From an uncultured Clostridia bacterium (GTDB lineage Bacteria; Bacillota; Clostridia; Oscillospirales; Oscillospiraceae): a stretch of DNA of 64,000 nt. The stretch is taken from assembly GCA_937894515.1 (NCBI GenBank), contig CALCRH010000333.1:1-64000 (forward strand), given 5' to 3'. The notes under the pieces were generated by a model. That model was not told the origin of the DNA and ran no database searches. It saw nothing but the letters and a program-made list of their open reading frames with translations. Position 1 is the stretch's first letter. Each line of letters begins with the position of its first letter. This document shows, one piece after another, positions 43,399-52,171 of the stretch. Made by a program: the position numbers and the translations under genes.

Positions 43399-43644
43399 AT
43401 GGAAGATTTTACCCGCAAGTTCAATACAGCCGAGGATAAAGACAGTCAGGTCCATCACATTCTGACCACCGTCTATGAGGCTCTGAAAGAAAAGGGCTAC
43501 GATCCCATCAACCAGATCGTGGGCTATATCCTGTCCGAAGACCCCACCTATATCACCAACCATAACAGTGCCCGCACTCTGATCTGCAAGATCGACCGAG
43601 ACGAACTGCTGCAGGTGCTGGTAAAGAGCTATCTGGATATTTGA
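43399..43644 (+). CDS. ireB: IreB family regulatory phosphoprotein
   Basis: An 81-residue protein of UPF0297. It contains FNTAEDKDSQVHHILTTVYEALKEKGYDPINQIVGYILSEDPTYITNHNSAR, nearly the whole family signature; the threonine-rich start is where the Enterococcus protein is phosphorylated by the PASTA kinase IreK. It is usually near alaS and ruvX; here it stands alone with its own promoter and terminator. Confidence 0.93.
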   Translation: MEDFTRKFNTAEDKDSQVHHILTTVYEALKEKGYDPINQIVGYILSEDPTYITNHNSARTLICKIDRDELLQVLVKSYLDI

Positions 43645-43651
43645 GCATTGG

Positions 43652-43681
43652 AAAAGAGGGCGTTGCAACGCCCTCTTTTTT
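43652..43681 (+). terminator. Intrinsic terminator after ireB
   Basis: AAAAGAGGGCGTTG / CAACGCCCTCTTTT followed by more T; almost a perfect palindrome. Confidence 0.8.
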
Positions 43682-43689
43682 CTTGCAAA

Positions 43690-43943
43690 CCGCAATCAGG
43701 TGTGGTAAAATAAGCGCAATCGAATATAAGATCTCGGGAATGGAATGGAGAAAACCCAGCGGTACCAAGCCGCCGTAGACGGACAGATAAGCCGCCGATG
43801 TCATTGAGGGCAAGCCCTTGAGAAGGCATCCGCATCATGGCGTCCGCCAGCCGGAACACGCTCCCTCGATCTTTGCTGCGGGACTCTTGGGGGCAGTCCG
43901 CATGGCAGCGCCGGAACAGCACCCCCATGGATGCTGTTTTTTA
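43690..43943 (+). promoter_or_regulatory. Probable cobalamin riboswitch ahead of the ECF operon
   Basis: Blocks resembling the cobalamin aptamer appear in order: GGGAATGGAATGGAGAAAAC, GCGGTACCAAGCCGCCGTAG, ATAAGCCGCCGATG (in place of the usual GCCACTG), GAGAAGGCATC, and the AGCCGGAACAC block before CTCCCTCGATC. A terminator follows: AACAGCA (43915-43921) with TGCTGTT (43932-43938) and a T-run. Aptamer limits are approximate and several positions deviate from consensus, so the class call is likely but not certain. Confidence 0.72.
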
Positions 43944-43950
43944 CGTTTCC

Positions 43951-43975
43951 GCCCCCGAATGAACGGGGGCTTTTT
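43951..43975 (+). promoter_or_regulatory. Second hairpin burying the ecfT ribosome site
   Basis: GCCCCCG (43951-43957) pairs with CGGGGGC (43964-43970), followed by five T and then the ATG at 43976. The only purine-rich ribosome-site candidate, GGGGG, lies inside the 3' arm, so this hairpin may block translation or act as a further terminator. Confidence 0.6.
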
Positions 43976-44860
43976 ATGTCCGATGCCTTTGCACGCCGAC
44001 ACGGCGCGGTCAACTTCATATTCTTTGCCCTGGCCGTGGTGCTGACGGTGGTGCTGCTCCACCCGGTGTATCAGGCGGTGTCTCTTTTCTGCGCGGCGCT
44101 GTATTACGCTCTGCTGCAGGGCAGGAAAAGCATCAAAGTTCTTCTGGGTCTCCTGCCGCTGTGGATGCTGTTAAGTGCTGTCAATCCCCTGTTTGACCCC
44201 TTGGGCAGAACCGTGCTGTTCACCTATTGGGGCAGACCCTATACCTATGAAGCACTGGTTTATGGCATGGTGCTTGCCGCCATGTGCGTGGCGGTACTCC
44301 TGTGGTTTTTGTGCTACGCTCTGGTGATGACCACCGACAAGTTTACGGCGCTTTTTGCTCCGCTGCTGCCGGCGCTGTCCCTTTTACTGGTGATGATCTT
44401 CCGTCTGATACCCTCCTACGGCCGCAAAGCGCAGCAGATCCGCAGCGCCAGAATGTGCATTGGCCTGGGCGGCGAAAACAGCCGCAAAGCCAAGCTGCAA
44501 AGCGGGATCGCCACCCTGTCCGCTCTCACCACCTGGGCATTGGAGGGCAGCATCGTCACCGCCGACAGTATGCGTGCCCGGGGATACGGCGCCGCAAAGC
44601 GCACCCGTTTTCAGGTCTCATATTTTACCCCATCGGACGGCATCCTGTTGGGCATCTTTGCCCTGCTGATCGGCGGGGTGATCTGCGCCGCGGCAAAGGG
44701 CTGTACTCAAGCCGCCTATATCCCCGCTTTTTTCTCTGCACCCGTTGCCTCACCTCTTGCTCTGCTGGGTGTTTTCTGTTGGGGCTCATTCCTGTTGATT
44801 CCATCGTTAGAACAAATTTGGGAGGCTGTCAAATGGCACAGTTTTCGATCCGGAATTTAA
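43976..44860 (+). CDS. ECF transporter transmembrane component (EcfT-like)
   Basis: A 294-residue membrane protein starting at 43976. About five helices are followed by the cytoplasmic coupling region with ARG motifs: AQQIRSARMCIG and MRARGYGAAKRT, the two Ala-Arg-Gly-type helices that contact the ATPases. It is the T component of an ECF importer, in one operon with a fused double ATPase and an S component, under the probable cobalamin riboswitch. It overlaps the ATPase start by 28 bases. Confidence 0.88.
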   Translation: MSDAFARRHGAVNFIFFALAVVLTVVLLHPVYQAVSLFCAALYYALLQGRKSIKVLLGLLPLWMLLSAVNPLFDPLGRTVLFTYWGRPYTYEALVYGMVLAAMCVAVLLWFLCYALVMTTDKFTALFAPLLPALSLLLVMIFRLIPSYGRKAQQIRSARMCIGLGGENSRKAKLQSGIATLSALTTWALEGSIVTADSMRARGYGAAKRTRFQVSYFTPSDGILLGIFALLIGGVICAAAKGCTQAAYIPAFFSAPVASPLALLGVFCWGSFLLIPSLEQIWEAVKWHSFRSGI

Positions 44861-46479
44861 CCTTTTCCTACCCCACCGCACCGGAAAAACCGGTATTGCA
44901 CCAGATCAATCTCACTGTGGAAAAGGGCGAATACGTGGTGCTGTGCGGCAAATCCGGCAGCGGCAAAACCACCCTGCTGCGGCATCTGAAATCCGTGCTG
45001 ACCCCTCACGGGATACGAAGCGGTGAAATCCTGTTCAACGGCGTACCGCTATCCGATGCAGATCTGCACACCCAGAGTGCCAAAATCGGCTACGTCATGC
45101 AAAATCCCGATGCCCAGATCGTCACCGACAAGGTCTGGCACGAGCTGGCATTCGGTCTGGAAAGTCTGGGCTGTGAAGAGAAGATCATGCGCCTGCGGGT
45201 GGCAGAAATGGCCAGCTATTTCGGCATACAGGACTGGTTTCACCGGGACGTGGCAGAGCTGTCCGGCGGCCAGAAGCAGCTTTTGAATCTGGCCTCCATC
45301 ATGGCCATGCAGCCGGAGGTGCTGATTTTAGACGAACCCACCAGTCAGCTGGACCCCATCGCGGCGGCGGATTTTCTCGCCACCGTGCGGAAGATCAACC
45401 GGGAACTGGGCACTACCATTCTCATCACCGAACACCGTCTGGAGGACATTTTCCATGCGGCAGACCGCTGTGTGGTAATGGACGGCGGCCGCATTCTGGC
45501 CAATGACGCCCCCAAACAGGTGGGGCAGTACCTCTACGAAACCCGCAGCGATATGTTCACCGCCATGCCCGCCCCGGTGCGGATCTACTACGGCTGCGGC
45601 TGTATCGGGGAAGCTCCCCTGACTGTGCGTGAGGGACGTACCTGGCTGGATCAGCATCTGGGGAATCAGCCCATCACCGCCTGCCTGCCGGAAGAACCCC
45701 TGCCGGATAGGGCAGACAAGCCCGCGCTCTCCCTCAGGGATATCTGGTACCGTTACGAAAAGGACGCCCCCGATGTCCTGCGCGGTGTCAGTTTTGACGT
45801 ACCCAAAGGTTCCCTTTTTGCCATTGTCGGCGGCAACGGTACCGGCAAGTCCACCACTCTCAAGTCCATCTGCGGTATCTGCAAGCCCTACCGGGGCAAG
45901 ATCCTGCTGGACGGACAGCCCATCGGCAAGGTCAAAAATCTGTTCCGAAGCAATCTGTGTATGCTGCCCCAGGATCCTCAAAGTCTGTTCACCAAAAGCA
46001 CGGTGCTGGCAGAATTGCAGGAGATGGAGGTTGATGATGCGCGTATTGCCCCGGTGTCAGAATTGTGTCGGATCACGCCGCTTTTTCAACAGCACCCCTG
46101 TGACCTCAGCGGCGGCGAACAGCAGCGTGTGGCTCTTGCCAAGGTCCTGCTGACCGATCCCCGCCTGCTGCTCCTGGACGAACCCACCAAGGGTCTGGAC
46201 AGCTTCTTCAAGCAGCAGTTTCTTTCAATTTTATGTAAACTTAAAGCCAATGGTGTCACTATCGTCATGGTGAGCCATGATGTAGAGTTCTGTGCCGCCG
46301 CCGCGGATCAGGTCAGCCTGTTCTTTGACGGCCGGCTCCTGACCACCAATACGCCCCGGCGCTTCTTTGCCGCCAACAGTTTTTATACCACCGCCGCCAA
46401 CCGCATGAGCCGGCACCGTTTTCCCGATGCGGTCACTGCGGCCGATGTGGTATCGCTGCTGAGGGAGGAACCGAAATGA
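44833..46479 (+). CDS. ECF transporter ATPase with two fused ABC domains
   Basis: A 548-residue protein starting at 44833 (GGGAGG upstream; the frame continues upstream but that part only overlaps ecfT). Domain 1 has Walker A GKSGSGKTT, signature LSGGQKQ and Walker B LILDEPT; domain 2 has GGNGTGKST, LSGGEQQR and LLLDEPT. Both sites look intact. It energises the adjacent EcfT and S component. Its gene overlaps the S-component gene by four bases. Confidence 0.92.
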   Translation: MAQFSIRNLTFSYPTAPEKPVLHQINLTVEKGEYVVLCGKSGSGKTTLLRHLKSVLTPHGIRSGEILFNGVPLSDADLHTQSAKIGYVMQNPDAQIVTDKVWHELAFGLESLGCEEKIMRLRVAEMASYFGIQDWFHRDVAELSGGQKQLLNLASIMAMQPEVLILDEPTSQLDPIAAADFLATVRKINRELGTTILITEHRLEDIFHAADRCVVMDGGRILANDAPKQVGQYLYETRSDMFTAMPAPVRIYYGCGCIGEAPLTVREGRTWLDQHLGNQPITACLPEEPLPDRADKPALSLRDIWYRYEKDAPDVLRGVSFDVPKGSLFAIVGGNGTGKSTTLKSICGICKPYRGKILLDGQPIGKVKNLFRSNLCMLPQDPQSLFTKSTVLAELQEMEVDDARIAPVSELCRITPLFQQHPCDLSGGEQQRVALAKVLLTDPRLLLLDEPTKGLDSFFKQQFLSILCKLKANGVTIVMVSHDVEFCAAAADQVSLFFDGRLLTTNTPRRFFAANSFYTTAANRMSRHRFPDAVTAADVVSLLREEPK

Positions 46480-47192
46480 CCCCACATATCCGGCATCGGG
46501 TTTTACCCCTGCTCATTCTTCTGCTTGTCATTCCTCTGGTAATCTACCTCTGCGCCCGCTTCAACCGCAGGTACTATATCGGCGGCAGTCTGGTGATTCT
46601 GCTGACCTTTCTGGCCTTCTTCCTGCGCTTCGAGTCGCGGAAACCCCGGGCCCGGGAACTTGTACTTTTGGCGGTGATGTGTGCCTTGGCGGTAGCCAGC
46701 CGCGCCGTTTTTGCGGCGCTGCCCCACTTCAAGCCCATGGTCGGCATCATTATGTTAACCGGCATAGTCTTCGGGCCGGAGGCAGGTTTTCTGACCGGTG
46801 CGCTGTCCGGTTTTGTCAGCAACTTCATCTTCGGCCAGGGACCCTGGACCCCCTGGCAGATGTTTGCCTATGGGGTAGCCGGTCTGCTGGCAGGTCTTTT
46901 TGCCCATTGGGGCGTTTTAAAGCAGGCTCCCAAAAAGGCCTCTGATTTCCTCGTTCTGGGCATTTTCGGTTTCCTCACCGTGGTGTGTGTGGTAGGCCCG
47001 CTTTTGGATACCTGCACGCTGCTCACTATGGCATCCGTCATCAACACCGCCTCGGTTTCGGCGATCTATCTCAGCGGACTGCCCATCAATCTGATACACG
47101 GCGGTGCCACGGCGGTCACGCTGATCCTGGCGGGGAAACCTCTGCTGGAGAAGCTGCACCGGGTACAGATCAAATACGGCATGCTGACTTGA
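46476..47192 (+). CDS. ECF transporter S component, probably for cobalamin
   Basis: A 238-residue membrane protein. Two extra N-terminal helices (about 8-48) precede an ECF S core with RELVLLAVMCALAVASRAVFA, VGIIMLTGIVFGPEAGFLTGALSGFVSNF and FGQGPWTPWQMFAYG. This cluster type (T, double A, S) behind a B12 riboswitch matches the CbrT-like cobalamin importers. B12 uptake would directly serve KamDE. Substrate is inferred from the riboswitch and gene order. Confidence 0.78.
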   Translation: MTPHIRHRVLPLLILLLVIPLVIYLCARFNRRYYIGGSLVILLTFLAFFLRFESRKPRARELVLLAVMCALAVASRAVFAALPHFKPMVGIIMLTGIVFGPEAGFLTGALSGFVSNFIFGQGPWTPWQMFAYGVAGLLAGLFAHWGVLKQAPKKASDFLVLGIFGFLTVVCVVGPLLDTCTLLTMASVINTASVSAIYLSGLPINLIHGGATAVTLILAGKPLLEKLHRVQIKYGMLT

Positions 47193-47207
47193 CCACAGAC
47201 AGCAGAC

Positions 47208-47236
47208 TTGCGAAAGTCTGCCGTTTATGTTATAAA
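47208..47236 (+). promoter_or_regulatory. Possible promoter of the efflux operon
   Basis: TTGCGA (47208-47213), 17-bp spacer, TATAAA (47231-47236). The -35 lies within a hairpin GCAGACTT / AAGTCTGC that may end the ECF operon. Confidence 0.55.
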
Positions 47237-47255
47237 CAGTATAGAATAATTTTGC

Positions 47256-47299
47256 CTGTCTGTGGAACATTTTTCCCGGGAAAAACGTCCCACAGACAG
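47256..47299. promoter_or_regulatory. 44-bp near-perfect palindrome, candidate operator
   Basis: The left half begins CTGTCTGTGG and the right half ends CCACAGACAG; the centre is TTTTTCCC / GGGAAAAA. Twenty of 22 positions are symmetric. It sits right after the predicted transcription start and 25 bases before the efflux adaptor ATG, with no T-run on the sense strand. Confidence 0.7.
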
Positions 47300-47324
47300 T
47301 CCAACAGGAAAGGAACGATATCAC

Positions 47325-48563
47325 ATGAAAAAAATGGCACTCTTCTTATCTGCCATCCTGCTTTTTGCTGCCCTGACCGGTTGCGGCGCCGCCAAAGGTG
47401 ATGCGTCCGTACAGAGCGTCAGCATGATCTGCGGCATGAGCTCGGTGGGACTGACCGACCGTTTTGCCGGCATGGTCACCGCCCAGGGAGAAACCAATGT
47501 CAAAACCAATGAGGATTCCCGGGTGGATGAGATTCTGGTAGAAGTCGGCAGCGAGGTAGTGGCCGGACAGCCGCTTTTCCGTTATGACAGGACCCAGAGT
47601 CTGCTGGAGCTGGAACAGGCCCAGTTAGAGCTGCAAAAGCTGCAGAACACTCTGGCCACCTATGAGGAGCAGAAAAAAGAGCTCACCAAGGATCAGAACA
47701 CCAGCTGGTTTCTCCCCCAGCAGGACACCGAAAAGTCCGAAAAGGAATCCGCTTTGGATCTCCGTGAAATCGATGTTCTCATTCTGCAGACCCGGTATGA
47801 CATCTCCGTCAAGGAAAAGGAAATCGAAAAGCTCAGCAATACGGTTCAAAACGTCACCGTTACCTCCCCTGTCACCGGTGTGGTGCAATCCATCAACGAA
47901 AACGGTGCCATGGACGACTTCGGCAATCCCCTGCCCTTTATGACCATTGTGGAAACCGGCGGCTATCGCATCAAGGGCTATATCAACGAGAATAATGCCG
48001 GTACTCTGAGCGAGGGCATATCGGTTCTCCTGCGTTCCCGGGTATCGGAGCAGGTCTGGCACGGCACCGTCAGCGAGATCGACTGGAACAACCCCGCGCA
48101 AAACGGTAACAACTACGGTTATATGGACGAGGACACCGCCATGGCCAGCAAGTACCCGTTCTATGTGGCGCTGGACGACAGCACCGGGCTGCTGTTGGGA
48201 CAGCATGTGTACATCGAGCCGGATTACGGTCAGGACGCCGTAGAGGACGCCAACGCCATTCATATGCCTTCCTGGTATATCTGCGACATAGAGGGCAATC
48301 CTTTTGTCTGGGCACAGGGCAGCAACGGCAAGCTGGAGAAGCGAACCGTGACCTTGGGCGAATATGACGAGATGATGGACGCCTATGTCATCGAAAGCGG
48401 CCTCACCCCCGGCGACTACATCGCCTTCCCCGATGAAACGCTGTCTGCCGGTATGACCTGCGTCACCTATGACGAAGGCAATTTTGCCGATGAAGGCGTG
48501 CCGATGGTAAACCCGGGCGGCATGGTCGAAGAGGACATCCTGATGATGGAGGAACCGGCATGA
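47325..48563 (+). CDS. Lipoprotein membrane-fusion adaptor of an ABC efflux system
   Basis: A 412-residue lipoprotein (MKKMALFLSAILLFAALTGC) of the HlyD/MacA class. A barrel-sandwich half (VDEILVEVGSEVVAGQPLFRYD), a coiled-coil hairpin (about 90-165) and the second half (VTVTSPVTGVVQSINENGAMDDFG) are visible, followed by beta-barrel domains. The start at 47325 follows AGGAAAGGA. First of four genes: adaptor, ATPase, adaptor, permease; it overlaps the ATPase gene by four bases. Confidence 0.85.
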   Translation: MKKMALFLSAILLFAALTGCGAAKGDASVQSVSMICGMSSVGLTDRFAGMVTAQGETNVKTNEDSRVDEILVEVGSEVVAGQPLFRYDRTQSLLELEQAQLELQKLQNTLATYEEQKKELTKDQNTSWFLPQQDTEKSEKESALDLREIDVLILQTRYDISVKEKEIEKLSNTVQNVTVTSPVTGVVQSINENGAMDDFGNPLPFMTIVETGGYRIKGYINENNAGTLSEGISVLLRSRVSEQVWHGTVSEIDWNNPAQNGNNYGYMDEDTAMASKYPFYVALDDSTGLLLGQHVYIEPDYGQDAVEDANAIHMPSWYICDIEGNPFVWAQGSNGKLEKRTVTLGEYDEMMDAYVIESGLTPGDYIAFPDETLSAGMTCVTYDEGNFADEGVPMVNPGGMVEEDILMMEEPA

Positions 48564-49240
48564 TCCTGGAAATGCACAACATCTGCAAGGACTACCCCAT
48601 GGGCAAATCGGTCAGTCACGTTCTCAAAAACGTGGATCTGACCGTAGAACAGCGGGAGTACCTTGCCATTATGGGCCCATCCGGCAGCGGGAAAAGCACG
48701 CTGATGAATCTCATCGGCTGTCTGGATGTCCCCACCAGCGGCTCCTATTTTTTGGACGGCCGTGACATCACCGCCTGCAGCCACCGTGAGCTGGCGGATA
48801 TTCGCAACAAGGAGATCGGCTTCGTGTTCCAGCAGTATCATCTGCTGCCCAAACTCACCGCCGAGGAGAATGTAGCCCTGCCGCTGCTCTATGGCGGCAT
48901 GAAAAAGGCCCAGCGTCTGGAACTGGCCCGGCAGGCATTGGAAAAAGTGGGATTGGGCCAACAGTTTACCCACTATCCCGAGCAGATGTCCGGCGGCCAG
49001 TGCCAGCGTACTGCCATTGCCCGCGCCATCGTAGGGAACCCCAAGCTGCTGCTGGCCGATGAACCCACCGGTGCTCTGGATAGCACCAACGGCGAGTCTG
49101 TCATGGAACTGTTCCGGCAGCTCCATGAGGATGGTGCCACCATTCTCATGATCACCCATGATGCCAATATCGCCCATCATGCCGATAAGATCTATACCAT
49201 TCGTGACGGTATATTGACGATGGGAGGTGCAGCCGAATGA
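48560..49240 (+). CDS. MacB/LolD-type ABC transporter ATPase
   Basis: A 226-residue ATPase: Walker A GPSGSGKST, Q-loop VFQQYHLLPKLTAEENVALPL, signature MSGGQCQR, Walker B LLLADEPTGALDS. This pattern, with the RTAIARAIVGNPK stretch, is typical of type VII (mechanotransmission) ABC systems. Overlaps both flanking genes by four bases. Confidence 0.93.
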   Translation: MILEMHNICKDYPMGKSVSHVLKNVDLTVEQREYLAIMGPSGSGKSTLMNLIGCLDVPTSGSYFLDGRDITACSHRELADIRNKEIGFVFQQYHLLPKLTAEENVALPLLYGGMKKAQRLELARQALEKVGLGQQFTHYPEQMSGGQCQRTAIARAIVGNPKLLLADEPTGALDSTNGESVMELFRQLHEDGATILMITHDANIAHHADKIYTIRDGILTMGGAAE

Positions 49241-50778
49241 ACAAGGTGCTGAAAAAAGTCCTGCTCATCGCCGCCATCGCCATTGGCTCTGTCGGCCTGG
49301 TCTGGGGCATTCTCACCATCGTGCGCTCCGCCAGCCGGGAGGCCGTCAATGTCTACGCGGTCAGCGATTTTATGACCACGGACAGCTGGGGCAGCTCCTC
49401 CCAGAGTTCCGGCATGGTCACCACCGATAAACTGCAAAAGGTCTTTCTCTCCTCTACCCAAACCGTTAACAAAATCTATGTAACAGAGGGGCAAAGCGTA
49501 AAAAAGGGCGACAAGCTGCTGTCTTACGATACCACTCTCTCTGCTCTGGATCTTCAGATGGCACAGATCCAGCTGGAGCGCAAGGAGCTGGCGCTGAATG
49601 ACTTGAAATCTGAACTTTCCGCCCTGCGAAAAGCCAGAAGCAAATGGGCCCTGCAGCTGGAAAAATCCGTCCTGCAGTCCCAACTGGAGAAGCTGCAGGC
49701 CCAGATCTCGGCTTCTCAGGGCAGCTCCGCCGATGATACCATTGCCGCCCTTTTGCAGGACGGTACCGAGGAACGGCCTTTTTATGTCAAAGGCGATATC
49801 ATCGACCCTGCCAGGCTGCCGGCCAAAGATCCCGGTCAGGATTGCTATGTGGTGCTCTATACCATTGAGAACGGCATGTTCATGACCACCCAGAACGTGG
49901 TGCTGAAAGCGGACGGAACCATCAGCTTCTTTGCCGTTACCGATCCCATTTCCGTCCCGTTAGAGGACGGCGATCCCCGCACCCAGCTCCAGATTCTGCT
50001 TTTGCAGAAGGTTTTGGAAAAGCTCGATGAACAGCTGGCCTCGGCCTATAACCCGCTGGAATTGCTGCTGCAGCAAAAGGAGATGCAGCAGCAGATCGGT
50101 GAAGCGGAAGTGGAACTGAAGCTGGCCACGCTGGAGCTTCAGCGCAAGCAAACGGAAATGGAAGACGGTACCGTTTACAGCACGCTGGACGGTGTGGTGA
50201 AAGTCGTCCGGGATGAAACGGAGGCCTTTCAGAATTCCGAGGCCGTTGTGGAGATCTCCGGCGGCGGCGGATACTATGTCTCCGGCGTCATCAGCGAGCT
50301 GGATCTGGGAAATATCCATATCGGTGACACGGTGCAGATCAACTCCTGGATGACCGGCACCAGCTGTGAGGGCCAGATCGTCTCCGTGGAGGACTATCCC
50401 TCTGAACAGTACGGCTGGAGCGGCGGCAACGGCAATGTATCCTATTACCCCTTCCGGGCTTTTGTCAGCGAAGAGGTCAACCTGCAGGAAAACGACTACG
50501 TAGATATTACCTACCAGAGCAGCGGCAGCCGGGACAGCTGGTATTTGGAAAACATGTTTATCCGTACGGAAAGCGGCAAAAACTATGTCTATGTTCGCGG
50601 TGAAAACGGTGCCTTGGAGCAGCGCTTTATCACCACGGGCAGCAGTCTCTGGGGCAGCTACACCGAAATTCGGGGCGGCCTGACCCAGGACGACTATATC
50701 GCCTTCCCCTACGGTAAGGATGTGACGAGCGGTGCCAAGACCCGGGAAGCCACGCCCGATCAGCTTTACGGCTATTAA
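49237..50778 (+). CDS. Second HlyD-like adaptor
   Basis: A 513-residue protein with one N-terminal membrane helix (VLLIAAIAIGSVGLVWGILTIV), a barrel-sandwich motif NKIYVTEGQSVKKGDKLLSYDTTLS, a long heptad-rich coiled coil (about 105-310, with an insertion at 165-260) and EAVVEISGGGGYYVSGVISELDL. It shares the domain plan and the C-terminal PGDYIAFP/QDDYIAFP stretch with the first adaptor, suggesting they arose by duplication. Confidence 0.85.
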   Translation: MNKVLKKVLLIAAIAIGSVGLVWGILTIVRSASREAVNVYAVSDFMTTDSWGSSSQSSGMVTTDKLQKVFLSSTQTVNKIYVTEGQSVKKGDKLLSYDTTLSALDLQMAQIQLERKELALNDLKSELSALRKARSKWALQLEKSVLQSQLEKLQAQISASQGSSADDTIAALLQDGTEERPFYVKGDIIDPARLPAKDPGQDCYVVLYTIENGMFMTTQNVVLKADGTISFFAVTDPISVPLEDGDPRTQLQILLLQKVLEKLDEQLASAYNPLELLLQQKEMQQQIGEAEVELKLATLELQRKQTEMEDGTVYSTLDGVVKVVRDETEAFQNSEAVVEISGGGGYYVSGVISELDLGNIHIGDTVQINSWMTGTSCEGQIVSVEDYPSEQYGWSGGNGNVSYYPFRAFVSEEVNLQENDYVDITYQSSGSRDSWYLENMFIRTESGKNYVYVRGENGALEQRFITTGSSLWGSYTEIRGGLTQDDYIAFPYGKDVTSGAKTREATPDQLYGY

Positions 50779-50792
50779 GGAGGGCGCACCAT

Positions 50793-52040
50793 ATGTTTGA
50801 AAATGTATCTCTCGCCTTACAGGGCGTATGGAGCCACAAACTGCGCTCCTTCCTGACGATGCTGGGCATCATCATCGGCATTGCCGCCATCATCACCATC
50901 GTCTCCACCATCAAAGGTACCAACGAACAGATCAAGCAGAACCTGATCGGCCGCGGCAATAACGTGGTCACGGTAAAGCTGATGCAGGACAATTACGAGG
51001 CTGATCTGAGCTGGTCTGCTCTGCCCCAGGGGGTTTCCCCTATCACCGAGGAAAAGCGGGCAGAGCTGGATACCCTGGACAACGTAGAGGAAACCTCCCT
51101 GTATCATGCCCGGCAATGGACGGACGGCATCTACTACGGCAACACCGCATTCAGCGGCAACCTCTACGGCATCGACCGACACTACCTCGGTGTCAACGAT
51201 TACCATGTCAATTACGGCCGTGGCTTCGTGGAAAGTGATTTTGCCGCCCGCCGCAAGGTGGTGCTGGTGGACAGCAAGACCGCCCTCACCCTTTTCAACG
51301 GTGAAAACCCCATCGGTGCTACCGTGGAGATCCAGAGCGAACCGTTTACCGTGGTGGGTGTGGTCTCCCAAAGCGTGACCAATGCGCCGGTCATCAATTC
51401 CGTGGACGATTATTGGATGTACGCCGACACCGGCAGCGGCACCATGCTGATCCCCGACACCTGCTGGGCCACGGTGTACCGCTATGATGAACCCCAGACG
51501 GTGGCAGTCAAGGCGGTCAGCACCGATGCCATGACCGCCGCCGGCAACAATGTGGCCAAGGCGTTGAACGAAAGCCAGATCCGCTCTGACACCTTTTCCT
51601 ACCAGGCAGACGATCTGCTGCAGCAGGCCAGTAATCTCCAGAGCCTCAGCGAAAGCTCCAACCGCCAGCTCATCTGGATCGCCGCCATCTCCCTGATTGT
51701 GGGCGGCATCGGCGTGATGAATATTATGCTGGTATCCGTCACAGAGCGTACCCGGGAGATCGGTTTGAAAATCGCCATCGGTGCTCAGCAAAAGCGCATC
51801 CTCCGGCAGTTCCTCACCGAAGCCGCCGTGTTGACCTCTCTGGGCGGTGTGCTGGGTGTGGGCTGCGGCGTGGGTCTTGCCTATATGCTTTCCCGTATTA
51901 TGGGCACTCCCATGGCCATCAGCGGCAGCGCCTGCCTCATCGCGGTGGTCTTTTCCATGATCATCGGCATCGTCTTTGGTCTGGCGCCGGCTATGAAAGC
52001 CAGCAAGCTCAACCCCATTGATGCCCTGCGTTATCAATAA
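50793..52040 (+). CDS. MacB-type ABC permease
   Basis: A 415-residue protein with one N-terminal helix after the typical GVWSHKLRSFLTMLGIIIGIAAII, a large extracellular MacB periplasmic-core domain (about 50-285) and three C-terminal helices (FtsX domain; IGGIGVMNIMLVSVTERTREIGL). It exports peptides, lipoproteins or drugs with the upstream ATPase. The substrate is unknown. Starts 14 bases after the second adaptor. Confidence 0.92.
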   Translation: MFENVSLALQGVWSHKLRSFLTMLGIIIGIAAIITIVSTIKGTNEQIKQNLIGRGNNVVTVKLMQDNYEADLSWSALPQGVSPITEEKRAELDTLDNVEETSLYHARQWTDGIYYGNTAFSGNLYGIDRHYLGVNDYHVNYGRGFVESDFAARRKVVLVDSKTALTLFNGENPIGATVEIQSEPFTVVGVVSQSVTNAPVINSVDDYWMYADTGSGTMLIPDTCWATVYRYDEPQTVAVKAVSTDAMTAAGNNVAKALNESQIRSDTFSYQADDLLQQASNLQSLSESSNRQLIWIAAISLIVGGIGVMNIMLVSVTERTREIGLKIAIGAQQKRILRQFLTEAAVLTSLGGVLGVGCGVGLAYMLSRIMGTPMAISGSACLIAVVFSMIIGIVFGLAPAMKASKLNPIDALRYQ

Positions 52041-52046
52041 AATCAA

Positions 52047-52083
52047 CAACACCGGCTGTTCATCATACAGTCGGTGTTGTTGT
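52047..52083 (+). terminator. Terminator of the efflux operon
   Basis: AACAACACCG...CTGT pairs with ACAG...CGGTGTTGTT (one G-T), then GTTTG. T-tract weak but hairpin long. Confidence 0.65.
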
Positions 52084-52110
52084 TTGGCAGAATTTTCCAC
52101 CCCTGTCCAT

Positions 52111-52139
52111 TTGACAAGCAGGGGGCAATGTGGTAAACT
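52111..52139 (+). promoter_or_regulatory. Promoter of the 98-residue protein and NlpC/P60 gene
   Basis: TTGACA (52111-52116), 17-bp spacer, TAAACT (52134-52139). Confidence 0.75.
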
Positions 52140-52171
52140 TGAGTATCTGTTTTGTTGAAAGGAGTATCATT

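Noticed and set aside
44284..44832. Upstream extension of the ECF ATPase frame
   Set aside because: These codons overlap ecfT in another frame and show no domain; the ATG at 44833 has GGGAGG and begins the ABC domain.
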